The translations under genes and the position numbers were made by a program. Of a stretch of 64,000 nt of DNA, positions 8,933 through 15,921 are shown piece by piece. The first letter of the stretch is position 1, and each line of letters starts with the position of its first letter. The notes under the pieces were generated by a model. That model had not been told where the DNA came from, did not search any database, and was given only the letters and a program-made list of their open reading frames with translations. The DNA is from SZUA-36 sp963727635 (GTDB taxonomy: Bacteria; Pseudomonadota; Gammaproteobacteria; Xanthomonadales; SZUA-36). The stretch covers positions 124,001 through 188,000 of the forward strand of contig CAVSHP010000021.1 in the NCBI GenBank assembly GCA_963727635.1. Reading direction: 5' to 3'.

Positions 8933-9958
8933 TCAGTTGATGGGGGTTTCCAGTTGTTGCAGCGCCGTGTTCAAGGCGTCCGCGGCATCCGTCTTGATGT
9001 CGGGTTTGATCCCGGTACCCTCGATCCGGCCGTTTTTTACCGAGTAGTAATCCGCAATGGGCAGGCTCAGGTGAAAGCCGCCGGGGATGTCGAACATCTT
9101 TTGTGAAAGCATCTCGCCGGCGGTGTTTTCACCGATGACCAGCGCCCGTCCCGAGCCACTCAGCGCATCGGTTGCCAGTTCGGCGGCGCTCGCGGTGCGT
9201 TTGCTCGTCAGGACGTAAACCGGTCCGGTGAAAACGGGTTCAGCCGGTGTAAAACTGAGGCCGGTCAGGGCATTTTCCTGGACGTCGGCCCAAAAGGCGG
9301 TTATCGACCATCCCTCCCAGGGTGCAACGGTCTGCATCTCGGCCGGGCTTGGCGGTCCGTGGTGAATGGCGTTCCATTTCCGGGAAACGAAGGCACCGGC
9401 AGCATATGGCGCACTCAGCAAATGCGCGACCAGTGGACGCACGGCGAAGGCGCCGCCGACATTCTCGCGAAGATCGATTATCAGCGCACCGGTATCGTGG
9501 CTGGCGATCTCGACATAGGCGGCGTCGATTTCCTCAATCGTATCCAGACCCATCATGGTATTCACCGTGAGTATCGCGACATTATCCATCCACGTCAGTT
9601 GCGCGCCTCCGCCACCGACACGCAGGGTGTCGAGATAGTTTGCCAGGTTGGCTGCCGTTTGTTGCGACTTCCTGAATTCAACATGCGAAAACGGGCCGTC
9701 TTGCCAGATTTCCCGGAAGCCATCGATAAATGCTTCATCGGAAGTTGCGCTTAAAGCCAGGGCATCGACTTGAGCCTCGACCTGCCGGTAAGCGGGCGTA
9801 TCAAGCTCGGCCGGATCGTAGAGCCAGGTATGCAGGGTCTTGTTGATCGCTGCGGCGACTGCGGGGTAATCGGTTTTCTGGACGGCGGTCCCGTCGGCGT
9901 TTGCGAACGAAAATATGCAAAGAAAACACGCTACAAAAATAGTTGACTTCATAAACAT
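8933..9958 (-). CDS. S41-family (C-terminal processing-like) serine peptidase, secreted
   Basis: A 341-residue protein with a signal peptide (MFMKSTIFVACFLCIFSFANA) and a peptidase S41 domain. Typical segments are NVAILTVNTMMG, GALIIDLRENVGG, VYVLTSKRTASAAELATDAL (candidate nucleophilic serine) and VIGENTAGEMLS. No PDZ domain is evident, so it resembles short S41 hydrolases rather than full Ctp/Tsp. It would act in the periplasm or outside. The open frame continues upstream into repeat copy B, but the ATG at 9958, with GAGAG just before it, fits the signal peptide. Confidence 0.85.
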   Translation of the reverse strand: MFMKSTIFVACFLCIFSFANADGTAVQKTDYPAVAAAINKTLHTWLYDPAELDTPAYRQVEAQVDALALSATSDEAFIDGFREIWQDGPFSHVEFRKSQQTAANLANYLDTLRVGGGGAQLTWMDNVAILTVNTMMGLDTIEEIDAAYVEIASHDTGALIIDLRENVGGAFAVRPLVAHLLSAPYAAGAFVSRKWNAIHHGPPSPAEMQTVAPWEGWSITAFWADVQENALTGLSFTPAEPVFTGPVYVLTSKRTASAAELATDALSGSGRALVIGENTAGEMLSQKMFDIPGGFHLSLPIADYYSVKNGRIEGTGIKPDIKTDAADALNTALQQLETPIN

Positions 9959-10008
9959 AATTGCTCTCGCGTCGAGTTGCTTTTTAACGGAAAAATGAAA
10001 CTGAGCCA

Positions 10009-10422
10009 CTGCTGTCCCACTTAATCTGTCAGGTGGGGGGAAGCTGGGGTGGGTGGTTCTTACCAGGACACGCCCATGAACCCATCCCTGGGGGGCTCGA
10101 TACTCGGCTCCTGCCTCGTACGGTCCTGGTAATAACCGCCCACCCCAGCTTCTACTGACCGCCGTGCACATCCATCAGAATCCATTGACCGATGATTTGC
10201 CACGTAGCCGAGGGGGAGTAGTGTCCTGTTTCAGGACCGTGCGAGACAGGAGTCGAGCCCGAATCCCCATGGATGGGTTAACGATGTGTCCTGAAACAGG
10301 ACACTACTTCCCCTCGGCGCCCATACAGATATCGACTCAATTTCCATCCGTGGTCAGTACCAGGTGATCCTTAACGGGGTCCTCATTTGAGTATAGTGAA
10401 TTTAAATTAAGTGGGACAGCAA
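10009..10422 (-). mobile_element. Two-hairpin intergenic element, copy B
   Basis: This copy is inverted relative to copy A. Ends CTGCTGTCCCACTTAATC (10009-10026) and its near-perfect inverted partner (10405-10422) form terminal repeats. Hairpin H2 pairs 10040-10069 with 10123-10152 (28 of 30 matched). Hairpin H1 pairs 10207-10237 with 10288-10318 (30 of 31, the exception a G-T wobble). Its H1 stem contains TGTCCTGTTTCAGGAC where copy A has TACCTTGCTTCAGGAC, and both arms changed together. The loops keep the CTCGAYACTCG...CCTG.CTCG core. It fills the gap between the S41 peptidase and srkA; no gene lies within. Confidence 0.8.
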
Positions 10423-10444
10423 TAGAACCTGACCCCGCTTCTGG

Positions 10445-11440
10445 TTACATGGGTATTTGCAGGGGTTCTTCCTGCATCCGGCCCAATTGCTCACGCAGAC
10501 CCAGGATCAGGTCTTCCCAGTAGCGCGGTGCGCCGAACCACGGGAATGCGATGGGGAAGGCCGGATCCTGCCAGCGTTTCGCCAGCCAGGCGGCGTGGTG
10601 AAGCATGCGCAGCGTGCGCAGGGCTTCGATCAGGTTAAGTTCACGCCGGTTAAAATGGTAAAACTGCGTATAACCCTCCAGCACGTCTTTCATCTGCTCT
10701 GCCATTTCATAGCTATCGCCGGATAACAGCATCCACAGATCCTGCACGGCGGGACCGCTGCGGCAGTCATCGAGATCGACAAACAACGGACCATCCCGCC
10801 ACAGGATGTTGCCGGGGTGGCAATCACCGTGCAGGCGTATCCTGCTGAACTTGCCGGCTCGTTTGAATGAGGCCTCGATTGAAATCAGCAGGTCGTCGGC
10901 CAGGCTGGAGAACGCGGTTTCGAGGTGTGGCGGCAGCCAGTTGCCATCGATCAATGCCTTGACCGATTCGTAACCAAAGTTCTGGACCGTGAGTTCAGGC
11001 CGCGAAATGAAGGGCTTCTCGGCGCCCACGGAGTGTATACGGCCGAGAAAACGGCCCAGCCAGACCCGTGTACTTTTTTGATCCAGTTCCGGCGCATGTC
11101 CGCCATGCCGTTTGAACAGCGCGAACCGGAAGCCATTATGTTCGTGCAGGGTTTGCCCGTTGATCTCAAGTGGTGGGATCAGCGGTATTTCTGCATCCGC
11201 AATCTCGAGTGCGAAAGCGTGCTCTTCGAGAATCTGCTCTTTGCTCCAGCGGCCGGGTCTGTAAACTTTTATTATGAGCGGCGTCGAAGCCTCGATCCCC
11301 ACCTGGTATACGCGGTTTTCATAACTGTTAAGCGCCAGCAGGCGACCGTCGCATAACAGTCCGGTCGACTCGACCAACCTGATCAGTTCCTCGGGGTCCA
11401 GACGGTAGTACGGTGTGAGGATGTCGTCAGGCTGCTGCAT
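10445..11440 (-). CDS. srkA: Stress response kinase A (SrkA/RdoA/YihE)
   Basis: A 331-residue cytoplasmic Ser/Thr kinase of the aminoglycoside-phosphotransferase fold. It begins with the SrkA pattern LNSYENRVYQVG, and lysine in LIIKVYRPGRW is the ATP-binding residue. The catalytic loop is RLHGDCHPGNILW and the metal-binding segment is FVDLDDCRSGP. In Escherichia coli SrkA counteracts MazF-type death under oxidative stress. I use the ATG at 11440 (MQQPDDIL), which matches the family N-terminus; the frame is open further upstream. It is divergent from the NYN gene, and the 220-bp gap carries both promoters. Confidence 0.92.
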   Translation of the reverse strand: MQQPDDILTPYYRLDPEELIRLVESTGLLCDGRLLALNSYENRVYQVGIEASTPLIIKVYRPGRWSKEQILEEHAFALEIADAEIPLIPPLEINGQTLHEHNGFRFALFKRHGGHAPELDQKSTRVWLGRFLGRIHSVGAEKPFISRPELTVQNFGYESVKALIDGNWLPPHLETAFSSLADDLLISIEASFKRAGKFSRIRLHGDCHPGNILWRDGPLFVDLDDCRSGPAVQDLWMLLSGDSYEMAEQMKDVLEGYTQFYHFNRRELNLIEALRTLRMLHHAAWLAKRWQDPAFPIAFPWFGAPRYWEDLILGLREQLGRMQEEPLQIPM

Positions 11441-11660
11441 TTGTACGCTACCAGGGATCCGGATTATCACGCATAGGATACGCCCTACAGGATGGAAAAG
11501 CGCGGCTTGCAGAGCCATTCCCGCAGCATTATTTACCGCCGGACACTCGCCGGGGTCAGTTCAGGATGAATTGGCTAAAATCCGGCCTGTTCTATATTCG
11601 ACCTTTTGGGTGGTCCCGTTTGGCAGTAGAATAGAGTGTCCAAGCCAAGGTATCCCCTCC

Positions 11661-12479
11661 ATGACCAACAAGACTACGAATCTGGCAGTGTATTGCGATT
11701 TTGAAAACGTCGCGCTCGGTGTACGTGATGCAAAATACGCACGGTTTGATATCAAGGAAATACTGGAGAGATTGCTCGTCAAGGGCAATATCGTGGTCAA
11801 AAAAGCCTATTGTGACTGGGAGCGTTACAAGGACTTCAAGGCGGACATGCACGAGGCTTCATTTGAGCTGATCGAAATTCCGCACCTGCGCCAGTCCGGC
11901 AAAAATTCGGCGGATATCCGCATGGTGGTCGATGCGCTGGACCTGTGCTACACGAAGTCGCATGTCGATACTTTCGTCATCATATCGGGTGATTCCGATT
12001 TTTCACCGCTGGTTTCAAAGCTTCGCGAAAACAATAAAATTGTCATCGGTGTCGGGGTTAAGGAGTCGACCTCCAACCTGTTGATCGCCAATTGTGACGA
12101 GTTTATCTATTACGATGACATCGTTCGCCAGTCCGAACGCCGCAAGCCTGTCAAAAAGAAAGTCAACGGTAAAAAGGAAAACGCAGAAGAGGTCGCAGTT
12201 ACCCCGGCCAAGGGTGGTCAGAAGCGCGCGGAACAGGCATTCGAATGGGTACTTGAGACCCTGGATGATCTGTTCAGCGAACGCGATCCCGAGGAGAAGG
12301 TCTGGGGGTCCATGGTCAAGCAGACGTTGAAGCGCCGCAAACCAGGCTTCAATGAGCGTTATCACGGCTTCCGTTCGTTCAGCGAACTGCTGGAGCAGAT
12401 GAAAGAACAGAAAATGGTCACGCTTGAACTCGACCAGAAATCGGGCGGGTACATCATTACCGACTATGTCGGCTCCTGA
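11661..12479 (+). CDS. NYN-domain (LabA/DUF88-like) RNase-fold protein with OST-HTH/LOTUS domain
   Basis: A 272-residue protein. Residues 1-165 are a NYN/PIN-like nuclease fold with the conserved acids in VYCDFENV, NSADIRMVVDALDL and IISGDSDFSPLVSKLRE. A basic linker (KPVKKKVNGKKE) follows. Residues about 190-272 form an OST-HTH/LOTUS-type winged helix, proposed to bind RNA (WGSMVKQTLKRRKPGFNERYHGFRSFSELLEQM). Bacterial proteins with this pair are predicted to act in RNA processing. The ATG at 11661 follows CCCCTCC with no good Shine-Dalgarno; an upstream extension is possible in frame but has no protein-like character. Confidence 0.88.
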   Translation: MTNKTTNLAVYCDFENVALGVRDAKYARFDIKEILERLLVKGNIVVKKAYCDWERYKDFKADMHEASFELIEIPHLRQSGKNSADIRMVVDALDLCYTKSHVDTFVIISGDSDFSPLVSKLRENNKIVIGVGVKESTSNLLIANCDEFIYYDDIVRQSERRKPVKKKVNGKKENAEEVAVTPAKGGQKRAEQAFEWVLETLDDLFSERDPEEKVWGSMVKQTLKRRKPGFNERYHGFRSFSELLEQMKEQKMVTLELDQKSGGYIITDYVGS

Positions 12480-12542
12480 GGGCTTTGCGTATTTCCACCC
12501 TCCAGAGTGGTTTTTAGAAACTGTATTTCACAGGAGATTCCA

Positions 12543-13085
12543 ATGCGATTGAGAACACTGCTTGCAGGAGTGGTCATGCCGTTCCTGGCAGGCCAGCTGC
12601 TTGCCGCCGAGCCCCGGACCGGACCGGTCATCGAGGCTTTTGGGGCGGTCTACGATGTCCCCGCCGGGGCCTGGAACCTTGAGAAGGATCAACACTACAA
12701 GGTATCGATGGATGTCTCCGCGACAGAGGAATTCAACGGTGAACTGAACCGGCATATTGAATCCGCCGCGCGTTTTCTGAACATGCAGGCGAGAAACGGG
12801 ATTGCACCCAAAAATATCGAATTGGCGATCGTGGTGCACGGCTCCGCGTCCAGGGACCTGTTGAAGGATGAGGCCTACCAGGCCCGATTCAATGAGCCCA
12901 ACCCGAATACGGCAATGCTGGCTGCGTTACAGGCTGCCGGTGTAAAGATTTACCTGTGCGGACAAACCGCGGCAAACGGCGGGATTGGTGTTGATGATCT
13001 GAACCCGGCAGTCAGCCTGGCGCTGTCAGCAATGACGGCACACGTGCGTCTGCAATCGGAGGGGTTCACCCTGATCCCATTTTGA
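12543..13085 (+). CDS. Secreted DsrE-like sulfur-relay family protein
   Basis: A 180-residue protein with a signal peptide (MRLRTLLAGVVMPFLAGQLLA) and a DsrE/F-like domain: ELAIVVHGSASRDLL, then AALQAAGVKIYLCGQTA, where the cysteine lies where DsrE relatives carry a reactive thiol. DsrE proteins often shuttle sulfur; periplasmic single-gene members have no proven role. AGGAG precedes the ATG. A strong terminator (13105-13140) follows at once, so the gene ends its transcript. Family assignment is fairly sure, function open. Confidence 0.78.
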   Translation: MRLRTLLAGVVMPFLAGQLLAAEPRTGPVIEAFGAVYDVPAGAWNLEKDQHYKVSMDVSATEEFNGELNRHIESAARFLNMQARNGIAPKNIELAIVVHGSASRDLLKDEAYQARFNEPNPNTAMLAALQAAGVKIYLCGQTAANGGIGVDDLNPAVSLALSAMTAHVRLQSEGFTLIPF

Positions 13086-13104
13086 ATTTTGCAGTTTTTG
13101 CGGA

Positions 13105-13140
13105 CAAAAAAAGACCCGTATAAATACGGGTCTTTTTTTA
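13105..13140. terminator. Bidirectional intrinsic terminator
   Basis: The hairpin AAGACCCGTATAAATACGGGTCTT has A-rich sequence on the left and T7 on the right, so it works on both strands. On + it ends the DsrE gene; on - it would end the candidate small RNA described next. Confidence 0.9.
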
Positions 13141-13420
13141 AGTGGGTCATCGGTGGTTTTAGCCCAGATACCCACATTCCCCTTATTTAGATCATTTTGC
13201 CAGTCCCCTACCGGCAGCTTGATCTCCCTTGCTTGTCCCCCAAGCTTTAAACTTCCTGTACGACCCATATCCTTGGGTCTGACGCCGTCTGTCGTTGTCG
13301 TTGGCACAACGCTTCAGTGAGCTGTCGTTGGCACAGCTACGTCACAGGTGGTGACAAACTTCCTTGTCCATAATTCTATGGTCTGGAAGAAGACCTATGT
13401 TCCCAAACACTGATCTTCCC
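13105..13420 (-). ncRNA. Candidate small RNA with sigma-54 promoter and many GGA motifs
   Basis: No protein is evident in this 0.5-kb gap between dsrE-like and ilvE. On the - strand a strong sigma-54 element lies at 13430-13447, and transcription from about 13420 would run to the intrinsic terminator at 13105. The roughly 315-nt transcript holds about ten GGA triplets, several in CsrA-like settings (ACAGGAAG, CAAGGAT, GGGGGAC, AGGGGAC). Chance would give about five. A CsrA/RsmA-titrating or sigma-54-regulated small RNA is possible. This is inference from promoter, terminator and motif counts only. Confidence 0.4.
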
Positions 13421-13429
13421 CCTTAATAA

Positions 13430-13447
13430 AGCAAATAGTGTGCCAAC
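13430..13447 (-). promoter_or_regulatory. Sigma-54 (RpoN) promoter element
   Basis: Read on the - strand the site is TTGGCACACTATTTGCT. It keeps the -24 TGGCAC and -12 TTGCT blocks with exactly ten bases between GG and GC, as in the consensus TGGCACG-N4-TTGCW; only the G after CAC is changed. It points toward 13105, into the gene-free stretch, 140 bp beyond the ilvE stop. Confidence 0.6.
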
Positions 13448-13551
13448 TACAGGATGAGATGAAAAAAAGTATGTTATACAACAAGATACCATGTAAATGG
13501 ACCTTGTTTGAGGATCCTTGACGGATACGGTCTGACGATAACTGTTTAACA

Positions 13552-13570
13552 ACTGACAATTATTGTCAGT
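13552..13570. repeat. Short perfect palindrome after ilvE
   Basis: ACTGACAAT-T-ATTGTCAGT, nine-base arms around one base, 17 bp downstream of the ilvE stop. It is AT-rich, so a weak terminator or a protein-binding site are both possible; nothing decides. Confidence 0.5.
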
Positions 13571-13587
13571 CAATTTTTGTCACCTTT

Positions 13588-14505
13588 TCAGAGATGACTC
13601 AACCAGTTGTGCCGGTCTTCCGTTTCGCCGTTGAAGAGGCCGAAAAATGTTGACTGGATACGTTTTGTCAACGGCCCGCAGCCGCCGTTGCCGATGGTGA
13701 TGTGATCGACCTGGCGTATCGGTGTCACCTCTACTGCCGTACCCGTGAAAAAGGCTTCGTCGGCACCGTAGAGTTGTTCGCGTGACAGGGTTTGTTCAGT
13801 CACCTGCAAACCGAGATCGGCGGCCAGGGTGAACACCGTCTCACGGGTTATTCCACCAAGAATCGAGGCCGAAGTTGGCGGGGTCAACAATCTTCCATTT
13901 TTGACTATAAACAGGTTTTCCCCGGCGCCCTCGCTGAGCAGGCCGTCGTGACCCAGTGCGATGCCTTCTTCAAAACCGCGATCCTTGGCTTCAAAGCCGA
14001 TCAACTGGCTCGACAGGTAATTGCCACCGGCCTTGGCGCCGGTCGGGATGGTATTGGGTGCAAGACGCTGCCAGGAGGTGATACAGGCGCGGATACCGTT
14101 TTTCAGACCCTCTTCGCCGAGGTAAGCGCCCCAGGAATCCACCATGATGGATATATCGACAACATTGATATCCTTGGGAATAACGCCCAGTCCACAGGCG
14201 CCGCGGGCGACAAGTGGTCTTATGTAGGCGCTTTCCAGTCCGCTGCTTCTGACCGCTTCAAAACAGGCCTCACGTATTTCCTCGAAACTGTAACGTATCG
14301 GAATCCTGTAAATGGAGGCTGAATAAAACAATCGTTTCAGGTGATCGTCAAGACGGAAAAAGGCAGTTCCCTGCGGGGTTTTATAGGCGCGTATGCCTTC
14401 GAAGACCGAGGAACCGTAATGTAATGCATGACTCAGGACATGCACCGTGCAGTCTTCAAAATTGCGCATTTCACCGTTAAACCAGATTTTATACTTTGTA
14501 CCCAT
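13588..14505 (-). CDS. ilvE: Branched-chain amino-acid aminotransferase
   Basis: A 305-residue fold-IV PLP enzyme that transfers the amino group between glutamate and the branched-chain keto acids, the last step of leucine, isoleucine and valine synthesis. The PLP lysine is K158 in PTGAKAGGNYLSS; other family segments are SSVFEGIRAY, SYIRPL-type AYIRPLVARG, SEGAGENLF and FFTGTAVEVTPI. Length and motifs match IlvE closely. It is transcribed away from the GDT1-like gene and stands alone. Confidence 0.93.
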   Translation of the reverse strand: MGTKYKIWFNGEMRNFEDCTVHVLSHALHYGSSVFEGIRAYKTPQGTAFFRLDDHLKRLFYSASIYRIPIRYSFEEIREACFEAVRSSGLESAYIRPLVARGACGLGVIPKDINVVDISIMVDSWGAYLGEEGLKNGIRACITSWQRLAPNTIPTGAKAGGNYLSSQLIGFEAKDRGFEEGIALGHDGLLSEGAGENLFIVKNGRLLTPPTSASILGGITRETVFTLAADLGLQVTEQTLSREQLYGADEAFFTGTAVEVTPIRQVDHITIGNGGCGPLTKRIQSTFFGLFNGETEDRHNWLSHL

Positions 14506-14634
14506 TTTGATTGTTTCCGTATTGCTTTTTCACGTTTGAGGTATGCAGTATCCAACCATGGAGTAGTCAGTTCAAGTAACATTTGCAGTGTTTTTGACGC
14601 ATATCATTCAATCGTTGGTGAAAAGGAAAAAATT

Positions 14635-14922
14635 ATGGAATGGAAGTTATTTGCAACCGTATTCGGAGCCATATTTGTAGCTGAAATGGCTGACAAAACC
14701 CAGCTCGTAACATTGCTTTTTGCCGCGGATAAAGATGCCGGCAAATGGACCATCTTTCTCGGCTCCGCCCTGGCCCTGACTTTGGCCAGCGCGATCGGTG
14801 TCGCTGCCGGTGCATTGTTGTCGCAGGTAATCAATGCCAGAATGTTGTCAATGATTGCGGGGGCCGGTTTTATCGTGATCGGGGTATTCACGTTTTATCA
14901 TGGCTTGCAGAGCGCGGCATAG
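14635..14922 (+). CDS. TMEM165/GDT1-family (UPF0016) cation exporter, half-size
   Basis: A 95-residue membrane protein with three predicted helices. The family motif is present once as EMADKTQL (usual form E-x-G-D-K-T/S, here with alanine for glycine). Full-length GDT1 proteins hold two such repeats, so this is a half-size member that would dimerise. Family members export manganese or calcium. AAAAGG precedes the ATG at 14635. It opens a run of cation transporters (CDF, CPA2 antiporter) in one direction, which supports an ion-homeostasis role. Confidence 0.85.
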   Translation: MEWKLFATVFGAIFVAEMADKTQLVTLLFAADKDAGKWTIFLGSALALTLASAIGVAAGALLSQVINARMLSMIAGAGFIVIGVFTFYHGLQSAA

Positions 14923-14945
14923 AATTCAGAAATACGGGAACTGAA

Positions 14946-15857
14946 CTGGAAACCCATCACCACCATCATCATCACGCGGCACCGGACTATAACCGGGCCT
15001 TTGCTGTGGGGGTGGCGCTGAACATCGTTTTCGTGGTGATCGAGGTCTTCTACGGGTTTCTGGCGGATTCACTGGCCCTGATTACCGACGCCGGTCACAA
15101 TGTGAGTGACGTAATGGGGTTGTTGCTGGCCTGGGGGGCGAATTACCTGGCCGGAAAGCAACCTTCGCTGCGGCGTACCTATGGTTACTCCCGCGCCACT
15201 ATCCTCGCTTCCATGTTTAGCGGCCTGCTATTGCTGGCGGCGGTGGCGCTTATCAGTTGGGAAGCGGTCAACCGCTTTTTAACCCCATCGGAGCCGGTCG
15301 GCCAGACCATCATGACCGTGGCCGGTATCGGCGTAGTGATCAATTCCATTACGGCCTGGCTATTTGCCTCCGGCAAGGACCACGACCTCAATATTCGCGG
15401 TGCGTATTTGCACATGGCGGCCGATGCACTGGTTTCACTCGGTGTGGTCGTGTCGGGATTCGTGATCTGGAAATTTGGTCTGAAATGGTTCGATCCTTTG
15501 AGCAGCCTGTTAATCGCGCTGGTGATTTTCTGGTCGACCTGGGGCCTGTTGCGCGATTCGCTGAACCTGGCCATCGATGCGGTGCCGCGTGGTATGGACC
15601 CGAACGAAGTCCGTGAGTGGCTCTCGGCCCAACCGGGTGTCGAAGGCCTGCACGATCTGCATATCTGGCCCATCAGCACGACAGAAACGGCATTAACCGC
15701 ACACCTGCTGATGTCGGAACCGCCGCAGGATGATGAGTTTTTGTATCATCTCGCAAAACAGCTTGAAAAAATGTTCAAAATCTCACACGCGACATTCCAG
15801 ATTGAGCGGGGAGATGACAATCACCCCTGCAGACAGTCGCATAACTGCGCCAGGTGA
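14946..15857 (+). CDS. Cation diffusion facilitator (CDF) metal/proton antiporter; start codon non-standard
   Basis: About 303 residues with a cytoplasmic N-terminal run of seven histidines, six membrane helices and a C-terminal ferredoxin-like metal domain (LHDLHIWPISTTETALTAHLL). Metal-site segments are LADSLALITDAGHNVSD and LHMAADALVSLG (A-site HD-HD pattern), as in zinc/cadmium/cobalt exporters of the CzcD/ZitB type. No in-frame ATG, GTG or TTG occurs between the preceding gene's end and the His stretch. I use CTG 14946, which has GGGAA five bases upstream. A lost base near the start is the alternative. The family call is sure; the start is not. Confidence 0.85.
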   Translation: METHHHHHHHAAPDYNRAFAVGVALNIVFVVIEVFYGFLADSLALITDAGHNVSDVMGLLLAWGANYLAGKQPSLRRTYGYSRATILASMFSGLLLLAAVALISWEAVNRFLTPSEPVGQTIMTVAGIGVVINSITAWLFASGKDHDLNIRGAYLHMAADALVSLGVVVSGFVIWKFGLKWFDPLSSLLIALVIFWSTWGLLRDSLNLAIDAVPRGMDPNEVREWLSAQPGVEGLHDLHIWPISTTETALTAHLLMSEPPQDDEFLYHLAKQLEKMFKISHATFQIERGDDNHPCRQSHNCAR

Positions 15858-15921
15858 TGACCGGAAAACGTACTGCTATCATTGCAATGAGTATTTAATC
15901 CCGGGTGGGGGGAGAACCTGA
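15814..15921 (+). CDS. Possible CxxC microprotein coupled to the antiporter gene
   Basis: A 35-residue frame overlapping the CDF end and ending with TGA that overlaps the next ATG by one base. It encodes TYCYHCNEYLIPGGG, a CxxC knuckle like half a zinc ribbon, preceded by a short polar N-terminus. GGGGAG abuts its ATG. Its position between two metal/ion transporters and tight packing hint that it is translated, but at this size chance is a real alternative. No family recognised. Confidence 0.35.
   Translation: MTITPADSRITAPGDDRKTYCYHCNEYLIPGGGRT

Noticed and set aside
10009..10422. Hairpin elements as integron attC sites
   Set aside because: No 1L/1R-type core sites (RYYYAAC/GTTRRRY) were seen at the ends, there is no cassette array, and the ends are terminal inverted repeats.
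13026..13307. A 93-residue - strand frame across the dsrE-like end and the intergenic RNA candidate
   Set aside because: It runs through the intrinsic terminator and antisense to a real gene; the RNA explanation fits better.
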